The notes under the pieces: model-generated
What the model saw: only the letters and a program-made list of their open reading frames with translations
The model's database searches: none
Told to the model about the DNA's origin: nothing
Program-made: the position numbers and the translations under genes
Shown: piece after piece, positions 16,679 through 26,117 of the stretch
Layout of the letters: each line of letters begins with the position of its first letter
How positions within the stretch are numbered: position 1 is the stretch's first letter
Assembly (NCBI GenBank): GCA_030054195.1
Contig: JASGCJ010000003.1
Coordinates: 36,783-96,352, forward strand
Direction: 5' to 3'
Source of the DNA: Minisyncoccota bacterium
GTDB lineage: Bacteria > Verrucomicrobiota > Verrucomicrobiia > Methylacidiphilales > Verrucolacustridaceae
Length of the DNA: 59,570 bases

Positions 16679-17139
16679 AGATCGATCCCCGCCAGATTCC
16701 CGAGGAGGGACTGGAACTGACAGGTTCTGTTCCCCTTGCCGACTACGATATTCCCATCGGGGAAATTCGCGGTTGGAACTCAATTCACTACCGGTTCCAA
16801 GCCCACAAAGTTGGCCAAGAAGTCACAATTACGGGAACCCTCGCCTCGAACTTCGAAACCCCTTGTGCTCGATGCCTCGATTTCATCCCTTGGGAGCTCA
16901 AGATCAACGACTTCTGTCAGGTTCTTGCCGCTCCAGATGAGGCTTTGCTCGACTTGACGCCACTCATCCGGGAGGACATCATTCTAGCCCTTCCGCTTGC
17001 AGCCCGCTGTGAGTTGGACGGTGCAGGTCGGTGCCCGCGTTCGGGGAGAGTCTATGCTCCCCCCAGCCAGGACGACTTCGCCGAAAAAAGACGAGCCTCG
17101 GTCTGGCGGGATTTGGACCAACTCAAAACGGAGAATTGA
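16675..17139 (+). CDS. YceD/DUF177-family protein, rpmF-linked
   Basis: The 154-residue protein has the family's pair of cysteines in TPCARCLDF and a second region with acidic residues followed by a short Cys-containing tail (LAARCELDGAGRCPRSG). YceD is conserved directly upstream of rpmF across bacteria and is linked to 23S rRNA/ribosome assembly in some species. It overlaps coaD by 4 nt and is followed by rpmF after 4 nt. Confidence 0.87.
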   Translation: MKIDPRQIPEEGLELTGSVPLADYDIPIGEIRGWNSIHYRFQAHKVGQEVTITGTLASNFETPCARCLDFIPWELKINDFCQVLAAPDEALLDLTPLIREDIILALPLAARCELDGAGRCPRSGRVYAPPSQDDFAEKRRASVWRDLDQLKTEN

Positions 17140-17143
17140 AACC

Positions 17144-17329
17144 ATGGGAGTCCCGAAACGCAAAACATCCAAGATGCGCCTGCGCATGCGCCGCGCGGCT
17201 CACCGCCGTGATCTACCTCAACTCCGTCGTGACAAGACTGGGAACTTCCATCTCCCTCATGTTGTGGATCCCGCAACCGGCCGTTATCGCGATCGCCAAG
17301 TCCTGACCATCGAGACCCCTGCCGCCTAA
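17144..17329 (+). CDS. rpmF: 50S ribosomal protein bL32
   Basis: The 61-residue basic protein begins MGVPKRKTSKMRLRMRRAAH, the characteristic bL32 opening, and ends with a strand-forming segment (DPATGRYRDRQVLTIE). The zinc-binding cysteines of some bL32 forms are absent, so this is the C-minus type. It is in the conserved yceD-rpmF-plsX-fabH order. Confidence 0.94.
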   Translation: MGVPKRKTSKMRLRMRRAAHRRDLPQLRRDKTGNFHLPHVVDPATGRYRDRQVLTIETPAA

Positions 17330-17336
17330 TTCTTAC

Positions 17337-17352
17337 CCCGTGATTTCACGGG
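17337..17352 (+). terminator. Short hairpin plus T-rich tail between rpmF and plsX
   Basis: CCCGTGA (17337-17343) pairs perfectly with TCACGGG (17346-17352) around a 2-nt loop, followed by TTCTTT and then the plsX ATG at 17360. The stem ends only 7 nt from that start codon. It could act as an attenuator or cover the plsX start, lowering plsX relative to rpmF. Confidence 0.5.
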
Positions 17353-17359
17353 TTCTTTG

Positions 17360-18400
17360 ATGAAGATTGCGCTCGATGCGATGGGAGGAGACCACGCTCC
17401 CGAACGTCCCGTTGCCGCTGCCCTCGAGGCCCTCACACACTATCCCCAGATCGAAAAACTGCTCCTTTTTGGTCAGGAAAATCGTATCCGCGAGGAACTT
17501 CAAAAACTCGGCCACTCCCAACCTCCCCCTCGTCTCGAAATCCGCCACTGTAAAGATGTCATCGAAATGGGGGATTCCCCCGTAGAATCTCTTCGTCGCA
17601 AAAGGGATAACTCCATCCTTCGCTCCATCGAGGCCGTTCGAGATGGCTTGGCCGATGCAGCCGTTTCCGCGGGACACACTGGAGCCATGGTTGCTGCTGC
17701 CACCATTCGATTGAGAACTCTTCCTGGAATTAATCGCCCCGGCATCGCGACCATTATGCCCACCGAGACCAACCTCTTCATTCTCCTCGATGCCGGCGCC
17801 AATCTCGATGCCCGCCCAGAACACCTTCTCGATTACGCCCTGATGGGCTCGATCTACTCCGAGGAAATTCTCGGCTACAAAAAACCCAAGGTGGGCCTCC
17901 TCTCGATCGGCTCGGAAGATGTCAAAGGCAACAGCCTGACGAAAGAGGGCTTCAAACTCCTTTCGACCGCTCCGATTAACTTCGTCGGCAATATTGAAGG
18001 ACGGGATCTTTTCGAACGACCGGTCGAAGTCGTAGTCTGCGATGGTTTTGTAGGGAACGTAGTTCTTAAAACCAGTGAAAGCATTGCTTCCGCCATCTTC
18101 TCCTGGTTGAAACATGAAATTCAAAAAACGCCCATCCGTATGGCGGGTGCTTGGCTAGCTCGCGCCGCCTTCAAGGCGATTAAGAAAAAAACCAGCTACG
18201 AGGAGTACGGCGGTTCCCTGCTTCTCGGAGTAAATGGGATCTGCGTCATTGCCCACGGAAGTTCAAGCGTGAAGGCGATTCGTAATGCCGTCCGCGTTTC
18301 CGTCGAGGCCATCGAACACGGGGTGAACGATCGCATTATTCGGGCCGCCGAAATTGCGGGTGCCCACAAGGAAGCCCAAGCCGATGCCGTCCCAGCCTGA
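17360..18400 (+). CDS. plsX: Phosphate acyltransferase
   Basis: PlsX makes acyl-phosphate from acyl-ACP for phospholipid synthesis. The 346 residues open MKIALDAMGGDHAPE, with later AAVSAGHTGAMVAAATIRL and GFVGNVVLKTSES, all standard. The ATG at 17360 is preferred over the TTG one codon upstream. It overlaps fabH by 17 nt, the same overlap length as fabD/fabG. Confidence 0.97.
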   Translation: MKIALDAMGGDHAPERPVAAALEALTHYPQIEKLLLFGQENRIREELQKLGHSQPPPRLEIRHCKDVIEMGDSPVESLRRKRDNSILRSIEAVRDGLADAAVSAGHTGAMVAAATIRLRTLPGINRPGIATIMPTETNLFILLDAGANLDARPEHLLDYALMGSIYSEEILGYKKPKVGLLSIGSEDVKGNSLTKEGFKLLSTAPINFVGNIEGRDLFERPVEVVVCDGFVGNVVLKTSESIASAIFSWLKHEIQKTPIRMAGAWLARAAFKAIKKKTSYEEYGGSLLLGVNGICVIAHGSSSVKAIRNAVRVSVEAIEHGVNDRIIRAAEIAGAHKEAQADAVPA

Positions 18401-19379
18401 GTCGGGCCTGCATATCGCCGGGACAGGCGTATATCTCCCCTCCCGCATCGTTACCAACCAAGACCTAGAAAAACTTGTCGACACTACCGACGAGTGGATT
18501 CTGACCCGTACGGGCATCAAAGAACGCCGTATCTCGTCCGAACAAGAAACCTCCACCTTCATGGGTGTCGCCGCTTCGAAGCAAGCCTTGGCCCAAGCCC
18601 AACTCTCTGCTTCCGACCTCGATCTCATCCTCGTCGCGACTGTTACCCCCGACTCTTTTTTTCCCTCAGCGGCTTGCCGCATTTCGGCAGAGCTTGGGGC
18701 TACGGGTTGCCCCGCCTTCGATCTTCAAGCCGCCTGTTCTGGCTTCGTCTACGGACTTATTCTTGCCGAACAGTTTCTGCGCTCAGGCGCCGCTAAAAAC
18801 ATTCTTCTGGTGGGGTCCGAGCGACTCTCCTCCGTCGTGGACTGGAGAGATCGCAATACATGCGTCCTTTTTGGAGACGGAGCAGGAGCGGTTGTGCTCC
18901 GTTCTCAGACGGGCTGCCGAGGCCTTTTGGCATTCGATTGGGGTGCCGATGGCTCCAGTTCAGATCTTCTTCATCTCCACAACCCACAAGCTCGAGGTCG
19001 GGCAACGCAACCTCCTGCCCCTCTCGCACCCGATTGCATTGTGATGGCAGGGAAGGAAATATTTAAACAGGCAGTCCATGCCATGGCTGACTCGTCAAAG
19101 CGCACCCTTAAAAAGGCAGGCGTGCAACTTGAAGACGTAAAGTGCGTCATCTCCCACCAGGCCAACATCAGAATCATTGATGCTCTGGTGGACAAACTAA
19201 AATTCCCACGTGAGCGCTGCTTCGTGAATGTTCATAAGTACGGCAACATGTCCGCCGCCTGCATCCCCGTCGCCCTTCACGAAGCTGGCCCCGAAATGAA
19301 GCTCCAAAAAGGGGATAAGGTCCTGCTTGTCGCCTTCGGCGGTGGGCTCACTTGGGCCAGCGCCTTGATCGAGTGGTAG
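18384..19379 (+). CDS. fabH: Beta-ketoacyl-ACP synthase III
   Basis: FabH starts fatty-acid synthesis by joining an acyl-CoA primer to malonyl-ACP. The 331 residues contain the catalytic triad Cys (C118 in QAACSGFVYGL), His (VISHQANIRIID) and Asn (KYGNMSAACIP). WILTRTGIKERR near residue 38 is typical. The start at 18384 lies inside the end of plsX. The protein ends FGGGLTWASALIEW, and the next gene starts within its last codons. Confidence 0.98.
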   Translation: MPSQPESGLHIAGTGVYLPSRIVTNQDLEKLVDTTDEWILTRTGIKERRISSEQETSTFMGVAASKQALAQAQLSASDLDLILVATVTPDSFFPSAACRISAELGATGCPAFDLQAACSGFVYGLILAEQFLRSGAAKNILLVGSERLSSVVDWRDRNTCVLFGDGAGAVVLRSQTGCRGLLAFDWGADGSSSDLLHLHNPQARGRATQPPAPLAPDCIVMAGKEIFKQAVHAMADSSKRTLKKAGVQLEDVKCVISHQANIRIIDALVDKLKFPRERCFVNVHKYGNMSAACIPVALHEAGPEMKLQKGDKVLLVAFGGGLTWASALIEW

Positions 19380-20212
19380 CCATCCCCCCGACAGAATCGC
19401 TCGCTCCTCGGATCATCTCGGATTACGAACGTGCTCTTCACTCAGACGGCAGACGCCAGTTAGGCCTGTTTGCCCTTGAGGGATTTCGTCTCCTGGAAAG
19501 AGCCCTCGCTACTTCCACTCCACTGACTCATGTTCTGATCAGCGATCAAGCACACCACGATCCATCTTCCCGCCTTCAGGCTCTCCTTCAAAATCTTCAA
19601 CAGAAAAACCAGGCGATTCTCACCATTCCTCAATCCACGATGGAGAGATTGACCGAAGGTCGTACTTTGGGATCCATTTTGGCTTTGGCGAAAGTTCCAA
19701 CTACTCCTGATCTACCTCAATTCTTCTCACAACTTTCTTTAGGACCTCAAAGCAAAATTCTCGTCTTAGATGAAATGATGGACCCCGGTAACGTGGGAGC
19801 CCTCCTTCGCACCTCCCACGCAATGGGAGTCTCCGCTGTTTTCGCAATCGGAGGCACCGACCCCTATCATCCCCGAGCCGCACGCACCTCCATGGGTAGT
19901 ATATTTCGAGTTCCTATCCTTCGTCTCCCAAGCGTCGCTCCCCTTCTTTCGCTTTTTAAGCTTCACAACATCTTCACGATAGGTGCCACCCCTGATGCTC
20001 AAACCCTCCTACCTTCTGCCACACTACCCAACCAAGCTCTTGCTCTTTTTGTGGGTAATGAGGGCAAAGGTCTATCCTCTTCCGTTCGCAAGGTTCTCGA
20101 CCTTCTGGTTGCCATCCCCATGAGCAACTCCATCGACTCCCTCTCCATCAACGCCGCCACCGCTGTCATCCTTTACGCAATGACCCACCCATCCAAACCT
20201 TTAAAGCCTTAA
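19373..20212 (+). CDS. SpoU-family RNA 2'-O-methyltransferase
   Basis: This is a SPOUT-class methyltransferase of 279 residues. It has an N-terminal substrate-binding part (LGLFALEGFRLLERAL) and the three knot motifs: LDEMMDPGNVGALLRT, ALFVGNEGKGLSS, and IPMSNSIDSLSINAATAVIL. The target is probably 23S rRNA or a tRNA. The start is uncertain: GTG at 19373 (overlapping fabH's stop region) or TTG at 19352. It ends the plus-strand run and converges with waaA, 33 nt away. Confidence 0.88.
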   Translation: MVAIPPTESLAPRIISDYERALHSDGRRQLGLFALEGFRLLERALATSTPLTHVLISDQAHHDPSSRLQALLQNLQQKNQAILTIPQSTMERLTEGRTLGSILALAKVPTTPDLPQFFSQLSLGPQSKILVLDEMMDPGNVGALLRTSHAMGVSAVFAIGGTDPYHPRAARTSMGSIFRVPILRLPSVAPLLSLFKLHNIFTIGATPDAQTLLPSATLPNQALALFVGNEGKGLSSSVRKVLDLLVAIPMSNSIDSLSINAATAVILYAMTHPSKPLKP

Positions 20213-20245
20213 GCCCTTATTCCAACTCTTTCCTCCCATGAGTCA

Positions 20246-21589
20246 TCATTTTTTGAGTGAGGCAGATTCTTTACCCATAATCTTACTGATCAGGACTTCA
20301 GCGCACCTTCTTCCTGCTCCCAAATGCTCCTGAAAACACGCCTTCGCCCGCCGGCCTAGCTCCTCTCGCTCGACCGAATTCGCCAACAGTTCTCCCACTA
20401 CCTGCTCCAGCTCATCCGCTGATCCTGTCACCCGTATCGCCTTTGCTTCCTCAAATTCTCTTCGTAGCGGCATAAAGTTCTCCATATGGGGACCTGCCAC
20501 AATCGCCCGACCATGACGCGCCGCCTCAAGAAAGTTTTGCCCCCCCGTTCCCGTCAGCGTCTTACCAATGAAAACTACATCGGCCGTAGGATACAGATCC
20601 CGTAACTCCCCCGTCGTATCCACCAGCAAAATATCGGGATCCGTTTGACCCTCCTGCTCCAACCGAGATCGTCGAACGACCCTCAAACCCGTCTCTCCCA
20701 ACTCACCCAAAATCGAATTTGTCCTTTCCGCATGCCTAGGCACCAACATCAATCTGAGTTGCGGGTATCTCCCTTTAAGATTCTTGACCCTATCCGCCAA
20801 AATCCTCTCCTCTCCAGGATGCGTGCTCCCTCCTAACAACAAAATCTGCCCATTTCCCCAACCCGCTGCCTGACGCAACTCCCTTCCCTTTCCAGGATGA
20901 TCCGCAACAAGGGCCGCAACATCGTACTTCATACTGCCCATCAGATGCAGACGCTCTTGAGGGAATCCGGCGATGGCGAAACGTCTCATGTCCTCCTGAC
21001 TCTGAACTCCAATCCAATCGAATAACTGCAAAACGGGCCGAACAAACGTCCTAGCGATTCGAAAAAGCCTTCGGTTCCTTCGCGACAATCTGGAATTCAC
21101 CAAAAAGACCTCCACGCCCATCTTACGTGCCCGCCAAAGCATATTGGGCCAGATTTCGTTCTCAACCAAGATCAGTGCAGCCGGACGAATCCGCCGAAAC
21201 GCACGTAACATAGCATAGTAGAAATCCGTCGGCACATAGACCAATCGTGTGTTCGCATCCAAAAGCGGTTCTCCCACCTTCCGCCCCGTCGGAGTCCCAG
21301 TCGTTAGCAAAACCCGCAGATCGGGTCTCTTGGCCCGCAACTCCCGGACCAGAACGCGCGCCAGCAACATCTCTCCCACGCTCACCGCATGAATCCAAAC
21401 AGGCTGACGCGGATCTTTTAGCCACTGCTTCAAATCCTTAGGGTAGTGACCCAATCTCTCTCCCAATCTTTCCCAAAACGGCTGTCGTCGCCAGATGAGA
21501 TAGGTGAAGTAAGGCCACGTCAGCGCAAACCCCAGGGTAAACAGAATGTTATATCCTATCTTCAGCCAGCTCTCAGGGATTGTTTTCAT
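20246..21589 (-). CDS. waaA: 3-deoxy-D-manno-octulosonic acid (Kdo) transferase
   Basis: WaaA attaches Kdo sugars to lipid A at the inner face of the cytoplasmic membrane, so this organism makes LPS. The 447-residue protein has an N-terminal membrane anchor (YNILFTLGFALTWPYFTYLI), then PVWIHAVSVGEMLLA with the conserved Glu. It continues with ILVENEIWPNMLW, GGSTHPGEERIL, and GQNFLEAARHGRAIVAGPHM for the sugar-nucleotide site of this GT-B enzyme. It overlaps xerC by 4 nt. Confidence 0.95.
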   Translation of the reverse strand: MKTIPESWLKIGYNILFTLGFALTWPYFTYLIWRRQPFWERLGERLGHYPKDLKQWLKDPRQPVWIHAVSVGEMLLARVLVRELRAKRPDLRVLLTTGTPTGRKVGEPLLDANTRLVYVPTDFYYAMLRAFRRIRPAALILVENEIWPNMLWRARKMGVEVFLVNSRLSRRNRRLFRIARTFVRPVLQLFDWIGVQSQEDMRRFAIAGFPQERLHLMGSMKYDVAALVADHPGKGRELRQAAGWGNGQILLLGGSTHPGEERILADRVKNLKGRYPQLRLMLVPRHAERTNSILGELGETGLRVVRRSRLEQEGQTDPDILLVDTTGELRDLYPTADVVFIGKTLTGTGGQNFLEAARHGRAIVAGPHMENFMPLRREFEEAKAIRVTGSADELEQVVGELLANSVEREELGRRAKACFQEHLGAGRRCAEVLISKIMGKESASLKK

Positions 21590-22491
21590 GCTCGGGGATG
21601 CGCCTTTCCATAGGCCCCACGCAATCTCTCCGTAGTCACCTTCGTGTAAATTTCTGTGCTCGTTAGCCTCGCGTGCCCCAACAGCTCTTGGACCGCCCGC
21701 AGATCTGCACCCCGCGCGAGCAGATGGGTTGCAAAGCTGTGCCGCAACTTATGCGGGGTTAGAGAGGGATCCAACTCCGCCTCGGCCAAGTACTCTTTTA
21801 GATTCCTCTGAAATACTCGCGCACACAGACGTTCCCCCCTCGGCCCCAAAAAGGCAGGACCCGTCTCCCGCCTCCATCCAGCAGGTAACTTTTCCAAATA
21901 CTTCGCCATTCCCTCCCGTACAGCTTCTCCCAGCACCACAAGCCTCTCTTTCCCTCCCTTCCCCCTCACTTTCAATGTTCGCTTCCCCTCCTCATGAAAG
22001 GCTTTCCATGAGAGGCTAAGTGCTTCACCCAAACGCAACCCCGTTCCATAAAGCAGTTCCAAAAGAGCCGCATCCCGCCACCTCGACCATGCAGGCTCTT
22101 TCCGACCCGCCGCCTTACATGGTTTTTTTTCCAACAGACGGCAAGGTGCCGATAAAAGATTCGCCATCTGCTCCTCACTCAAAAACCGTGGCAAACTTTT
22201 ACGAGGCCGGGTTAACCGCAAACCCGCAGCAGGATTATTCGCTCTCTCCCCCCGAGACTGCATCCACTGAAAAAAAGTCCGTAAAGCCGAAAATCGCAAC
22301 CGAACAGAAGCTGGCCCATGACGCCCTTCTCCCGCCAACCCGTGAAGGTATGCACGACACTCCGCCTCCCCCACCTCCTCCCAACTACCCTTTCGTTTTT
22401 TCTGAAACTCTTCCAACACCTGATGATAGTTGCGAACCGTGTGCGGCGATAAACCTCGCTCCTCCGCCAAATGCCTCAAAAAAGCAGCCAA
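21586..22491 (-). CDS. Tyrosine recombinase XerC/XerD
   Basis: This tyrosine recombinase probably resolves chromosome dimers at dif. It has 301 residues from a TTG (22491), the usual length. The catalytic set is complete: Arg in GTGLRLGEALSLSW, Lys in VRGKGGKERLVVLG, His-x-x-Arg in TPHKLRHSFATHLLARGA, His in ELLGHARLTST, and the nucleophile Tyr in TEIYTKVT. The N-terminal SAM-like domain starts FLRHLAEERGLSPHTVRNY. The gene is in a housekeeping operon (dprA-topoisomerase-xerC), as common for XerC, and not next to the tRNA-linked island at 54-57 kb. Confidence 0.92.
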   Translation of the reverse strand: MAAFLRHLAEERGLSPHTVRNYHQVLEEFQKKRKGSWEEVGEAECRAYLHGLAGEGRHGPASVRLRFSALRTFFQWMQSRGERANNPAAGLRLTRPRKSLPRFLSEEQMANLLSAPCRLLEKKPCKAAGRKEPAWSRWRDAALLELLYGTGLRLGEALSLSWKAFHEEGKRTLKVRGKGGKERLVVLGEAVREGMAKYLEKLPAGWRRETGPAFLGPRGERLCARVFQRNLKEYLAEAELDPSLTPHKLRHSFATHLLARGADLRAVQELLGHARLTSTEIYTKVTTERLRGAYGKAHPRA

Positions 22492-22523
22492 CTTGGGGTC
22501 GGCGGCTTCGATCGTGTGAGTTT

Positions 22524-25019
22524 TCAGGCCGCCGCGCTCGCCCGGGCTTTGGCCGTTTTGGCACTCTTGGGCTTGCGCGGTTCGCGAGGGGGAAAGTCAA
22601 AAGAGACTTTCCCGTCTTTCCACATCAAAAATGCAGAAAAGGGTCGCCTTGTCTTGTTGGAAATAAACTTTTCCAATAGGGCCGTCTTCCCATTCTTGAG
22701 AAGGTCCTGCACCTCAGGAACGGTGATATCGCGATTGAGAATCTTTTTCGAAACTTTGAACGTACACGTTGCTGGCTTTGCAACGCTATGTTCACAGACG
22801 TACCGAAGTTGACTCATGAACATCTTCCCACTGCACGCGGGACACTGACCCAGCGGCTCCTGTCCTGTGAAATCCAAGGTTCCCTCCTCCTCCCCCACCA
22901 CCAGTTCGATCTTGCGACCCTCCCCCAATTTAAGACCGGCAGAAAAAGGCCTTCCCAAGCGACTCCGAAATCCATCCACTAATCCCATGGTGCCCTTTTG
23001 CAACAATTCGAGAAATTCGTGAGCCTCAATCCTTCGCCCTGCCAAAACCTTTCGCACCGCGTACTGCTGATCCAATGTGCGATACTCCCGCAAAGTCTCC
23101 TCAAACTCCTGCCCCGTCTGCGGGTCCTTGAAATCCAACTTACGCAGCACGTGATCCTTGTCTTGGAAAACCCGCGCCTTTTCCACAATGTCCCGAGTCA
23201 CCTTCTGAATTTCTCGCATGAACTCCTCCCTCTTCATGCGTCCATGCTCCACCTCCTTCAACTTGTACTCCCACTCCCCTGTCATCTCGGGGGATTGCAA
23301 AATTTCGATTCCAAGAGCGTCTAGCGTCTCAAATAATCCGAACGCCTTCGCTGTCGGCACAAGCTCACGCCCGATTCGACGCACGTACTCCTCCGAAATC
23401 AGTGTCTCGATCGTGGCTGCGCGCGTGGCAGGCGTGCCCAACCCCCGCTCTCCCATTGCCTCCCGCAACGCATCATCATCCAACGTTTTTCCTGCTCCTT
23501 CCATGGCACTCAGAAGCGTCGCCTCTGTCATTCGTGCTGGTGGCTTCGTTTGCAAACCCTCCGCCAAAATCGCCACTGTTTTAACCTTCTCCCCCTCCAC
23601 CACAGGAACCAGCAACTTACCCTCCTCGCCTCCACCCTCCTCCGCTGCCTCCTTTCCGTACACCGCCAACCAACCTGCCTCTTTCAGAATTTTTCCGTCC
23701 GTGCGAAAGGCATGCCCCTCCACCCTTGTGATCCGATTCGTTACCTCATAAATAGCCTCTGGATAAAATACAGCGATAAACCGCCGTACAATCGCTGCAT
23801 ACACCTTCATTTCGATCTCATCCAACTTGGCTGGAATCTGCTGGGTCGGAATGATCGCAAAGTGGTCACTCACCTTTGCCGTGTTGAAAATTCTCTTGGT
23901 CGGCTTCAGCCACCCTTTTTTGAGCACGGTTTCTGAAAACTCCCCAAACTCACTGCCTTTAAAGTTCTCCAACGTCGACTGAGCCACTCCCAAATAATCC
24001 TCAGGTAAATAACGGGAATCGGTACGCGGATACGTAATCGCTTTATGCTTTTCGTAAAGGGCTTGAGCAATCTGTAGGGTTCGACGGGCCGATAAACCAA
24101 AACGGCTATTTCCCTCCCGTTGTAGACTCGTTAAGTCATACAACAGCGGAGACAGTTGGCGGGAAGGCTTCTTCTCATCATGCACCTCACCACTCTTTCC
24201 CTTACACTCAGCCACAATCTTCTCGGCACTCTTCTGATTCCACAAACGCTCAGGCCTTTGCTCCGCTCCTCGTTCCGAAACTTTCTGATCGGCTAACTTC
24301 TCGTCAAACCACTTTCCCTCATACTCTCCTGCCTTGGCTCCAAACGTGGCGTGCACCTCCCAGAATTCCTTTGGGACGAAAGCCCGAATCTGTTTCTCCC
24401 GCTCCACCAAAATGCTCAGGGTCGGTGTTTGAACTCTCCCTGCCGTAGTCAGAAAAAATCCACCCCCCTTCGAATTCAGTGCCGTTAAAGCCCTCGTGGT
24501 ATTGATTCCCACCAACCAATCACTCTCCGAGCGTGATTTGGCCGCATCCAGCAAAGGCTCCATCTCCTCCTCTTTGCGTAACTTCGTGAAACCTTCACGA
24601 ACCGATGCCGGCGTCATCGATTGCAACCAAAGTCTCTGCACCTTTTTTTTGCACTCAGCCGCTTCCATCACGTAACGAAAAATCAGTTCTCCCTCCCGAC
24701 CCGCGTCGCATGCATTGATCACCCCTGTCACATCCTTCCTCTTCAGCAATTTCTTCAAAACCTCAAACCGGGGTGCCGTCCGCTCAATCACCTTCAACTT
24801 AAACTCCTCAGGCAAAAGAGGCAGACTTTCAAAACTCCACTTCCCTTTTCCCTTTCCGTACTCCGTCGGTTTACACAACTCAATCAAATGCCCAATCGCC
24901 GAACTCAGAACAAAAGTATCCGATTCCCAATACTCCCCCTCCTTCTTAAACCCAGTCAGCACCCTGGCCAAATCATTGGCCACGCTCGGCTTCTCTGCGA
25001 TGATCAGTTTTTTCGCCAT
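22524..25019 (-). CDS. Type IA DNA topoisomerase, Topo III-like
   Basis: The 831-residue enzyme opens MAKKLIIAEKPSVANDLARV, the wording of topoisomerase III (TopB), not TopA. The TOPRIM acidic residues are E9 and the NACDAGREGELIF block at about 102-114. The active-site Tyr is Y330 in ITYPRTDSRYLPED. The C terminus has a Cys cluster (CPACSGKMFM with later CEHS and CTF) flanked by two GRPFSA / RRPFSAF C-terminal repeats, again as in TopB-like proteins. The last 30 residues are a Lys/Ala/Pro tail. It occupies the slot after dprA where topA usually sits. Confidence 0.92.
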   Translation of the reverse strand: MAKKLIIAEKPSVANDLARVLTGFKKEGEYWESDTFVLSSAIGHLIELCKPTEYGKGKGKWSFESLPLLPEEFKLKVIERTAPRFEVLKKLLKRKDVTGVINACDAGREGELIFRYVMEAAECKKKVQRLWLQSMTPASVREGFTKLRKEEEMEPLLDAAKSRSESDWLVGINTTRALTALNSKGGGFFLTTAGRVQTPTLSILVEREKQIRAFVPKEFWEVHATFGAKAGEYEGKWFDEKLADQKVSERGAEQRPERLWNQKSAEKIVAECKGKSGEVHDEKKPSRQLSPLLYDLTSLQREGNSRFGLSARRTLQIAQALYEKHKAITYPRTDSRYLPEDYLGVAQSTLENFKGSEFGEFSETVLKKGWLKPTKRIFNTAKVSDHFAIIPTQQIPAKLDEIEMKVYAAIVRRFIAVFYPEAIYEVTNRITRVEGHAFRTDGKILKEAGWLAVYGKEAAEEGGGEEGKLLVPVVEGEKVKTVAILAEGLQTKPPARMTEATLLSAMEGAGKTLDDDALREAMGERGLGTPATRAATIETLISEEYVRRIGRELVPTAKAFGLFETLDALGIEILQSPEMTGEWEYKLKEVEHGRMKREEFMREIQKVTRDIVEKARVFQDKDHVLRKLDFKDPQTGQEFEETLREYRTLDQQYAVRKVLAGRRIEAHEFLELLQKGTMGLVDGFRSRLGRPFSAGLKLGEGRKIELVVGEEEGTLDFTGQEPLGQCPACSGKMFMSQLRYVCEHSVAKPATCTFKVSKKILNRDITVPEVQDLLKNGKTALLEKFISNKTRRPFSAFLMWKDGKVSFDFPPREPRKPKSAKTAKARASAAA

Positions 25020-25022
25020 ATG

Positions 25023-26117
25023 TTAGTCTATACGGGTAAAGTACTTACCGGGCATTTGTCGCACCCGATGCTTGAGTTCAAGCTTCAAAAGGGTGGCGGA
25101 CACCACTGGCGAAGGCAACCCGCATTTTCGCGTTAAAACGTCCATATGCATCTCCTCACGACCCAACCCCTCCAGCACCTTTTTTTCCTCTTCTCCTAAA
25201 TTCCCCTTTGGTGCAACAGGTACAGGCATCTCCCCCCGAGGAATTAAAAATTCAAATTCCGCCAAAACATCCTCCACCGATTCCACTAGTCGCGCCCCCT
25301 CTTTGAGCAGCTGGTGACACCCCCCCGACTGCGGATGATCGATCCTTCCTGGCACGGCAAATACCTGCCTGCCCTGCTCCAACGCCTGCTTCGCTGTGAT
25401 CATGGCTCCGCTGGCCCGTGCGGCCTCAATCACCAGAACGCCTTTACTCAAACCACTGACAATCCGATTACGCATCGGAAACGTTTGCCGATCGGGAGCC
25501 GTCCCCAGGCAAAACTCACCCATCACACAACCTCCCTCTTCGACCATTTTGTCCGCCAAAGATCGGTTCTCTGCAGGATACATCTGATCCATCGAGCAGC
25601 CCAACACGCCTGCCGTTCTGCCCTTTGCCGCTAACGCCCCCTGATGCGCCGCGGTATCGATCCCCCTCGCCAACCCACTGACCACCCCAATTCCTGCATA
25701 GGCCAACTGATACCCTAATTTTTTCGCCAGCTCGATTCCATATCCCGTGGCCTCCCGTGTTCCCACAATTCCCAAACACGCCCCCCGTACCGTTTCGATA
25801 TTACCCCGATAGTAGAGCACCATCGGCGGGTCATGAATTTCCCGCAAGAGGGGCGGATACAAAAGATCCTCACAATCCACCACCTTCAATTTGAGTTCTG
25901 AAATTCTTTTTAACTCGGCCCCTAGATCAAAACTCTTTTCCCACCCCCGAATCGATTCCGCCACCGCCTGACCCACTCCTTCCACTCCCGCCAGCTTCGA
26001 GGACGCCATGCCCACGATTCCCTCCACTCCACCCAACACCTCCCGTAACTTTCTCACCCTCACCGGCCCCACCAAACGCAGGGCGTTGAGAATGAGATAG
26101 GCCTCCGTCCGCGTCAT
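25023..26117 (-). CDS. dprA: DNA-processing protein DprA
   Basis: DprA loads RecA onto incoming single-stranded DNA during natural transformation. The 364 residues comprise an N-terminal helix-hairpin-helix part, the Rossmann-like core (CLGIVGTREATGYG, VVSGLARGIDTAAHQGAL, AAKGRTAGVLGCSMDQMYP) and a C-terminal winged helix (LTRKCGLPSPVVSATLLKLE). The complete architecture suggests function, but no other competence genes are in the window. It overlaps aroB by 4 nt, and the topoisomerase starts 3 nt after its stop. Confidence 0.95.
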   Translation of the reverse strand: MTRTEAYLILNALRLVGPVRVRKLREVLGGVEGIVGMASSKLAGVEGVGQAVAESIRGWEKSFDLGAELKRISELKLKVVDCEDLLYPPLLREIHDPPMVLYYRGNIETVRGACLGIVGTREATGYGIELAKKLGYQLAYAGIGVVSGLARGIDTAAHQGALAAKGRTAGVLGCSMDQMYPAENRSLADKMVEEGGCVMGEFCLGTAPDRQTFPMRNRIVSGLSKGVLVIEAARASGAMITAKQALEQGRQVFAVPGRIDHPQSGGCHQLLKEGARLVESVEDVLAEFEFLIPRGEMPVPVAPKGNLGEEEKKVLEGLGREEMHMDVLTRKCGLPSPVVSATLLKLELKHRVRQMPGKYFTRID

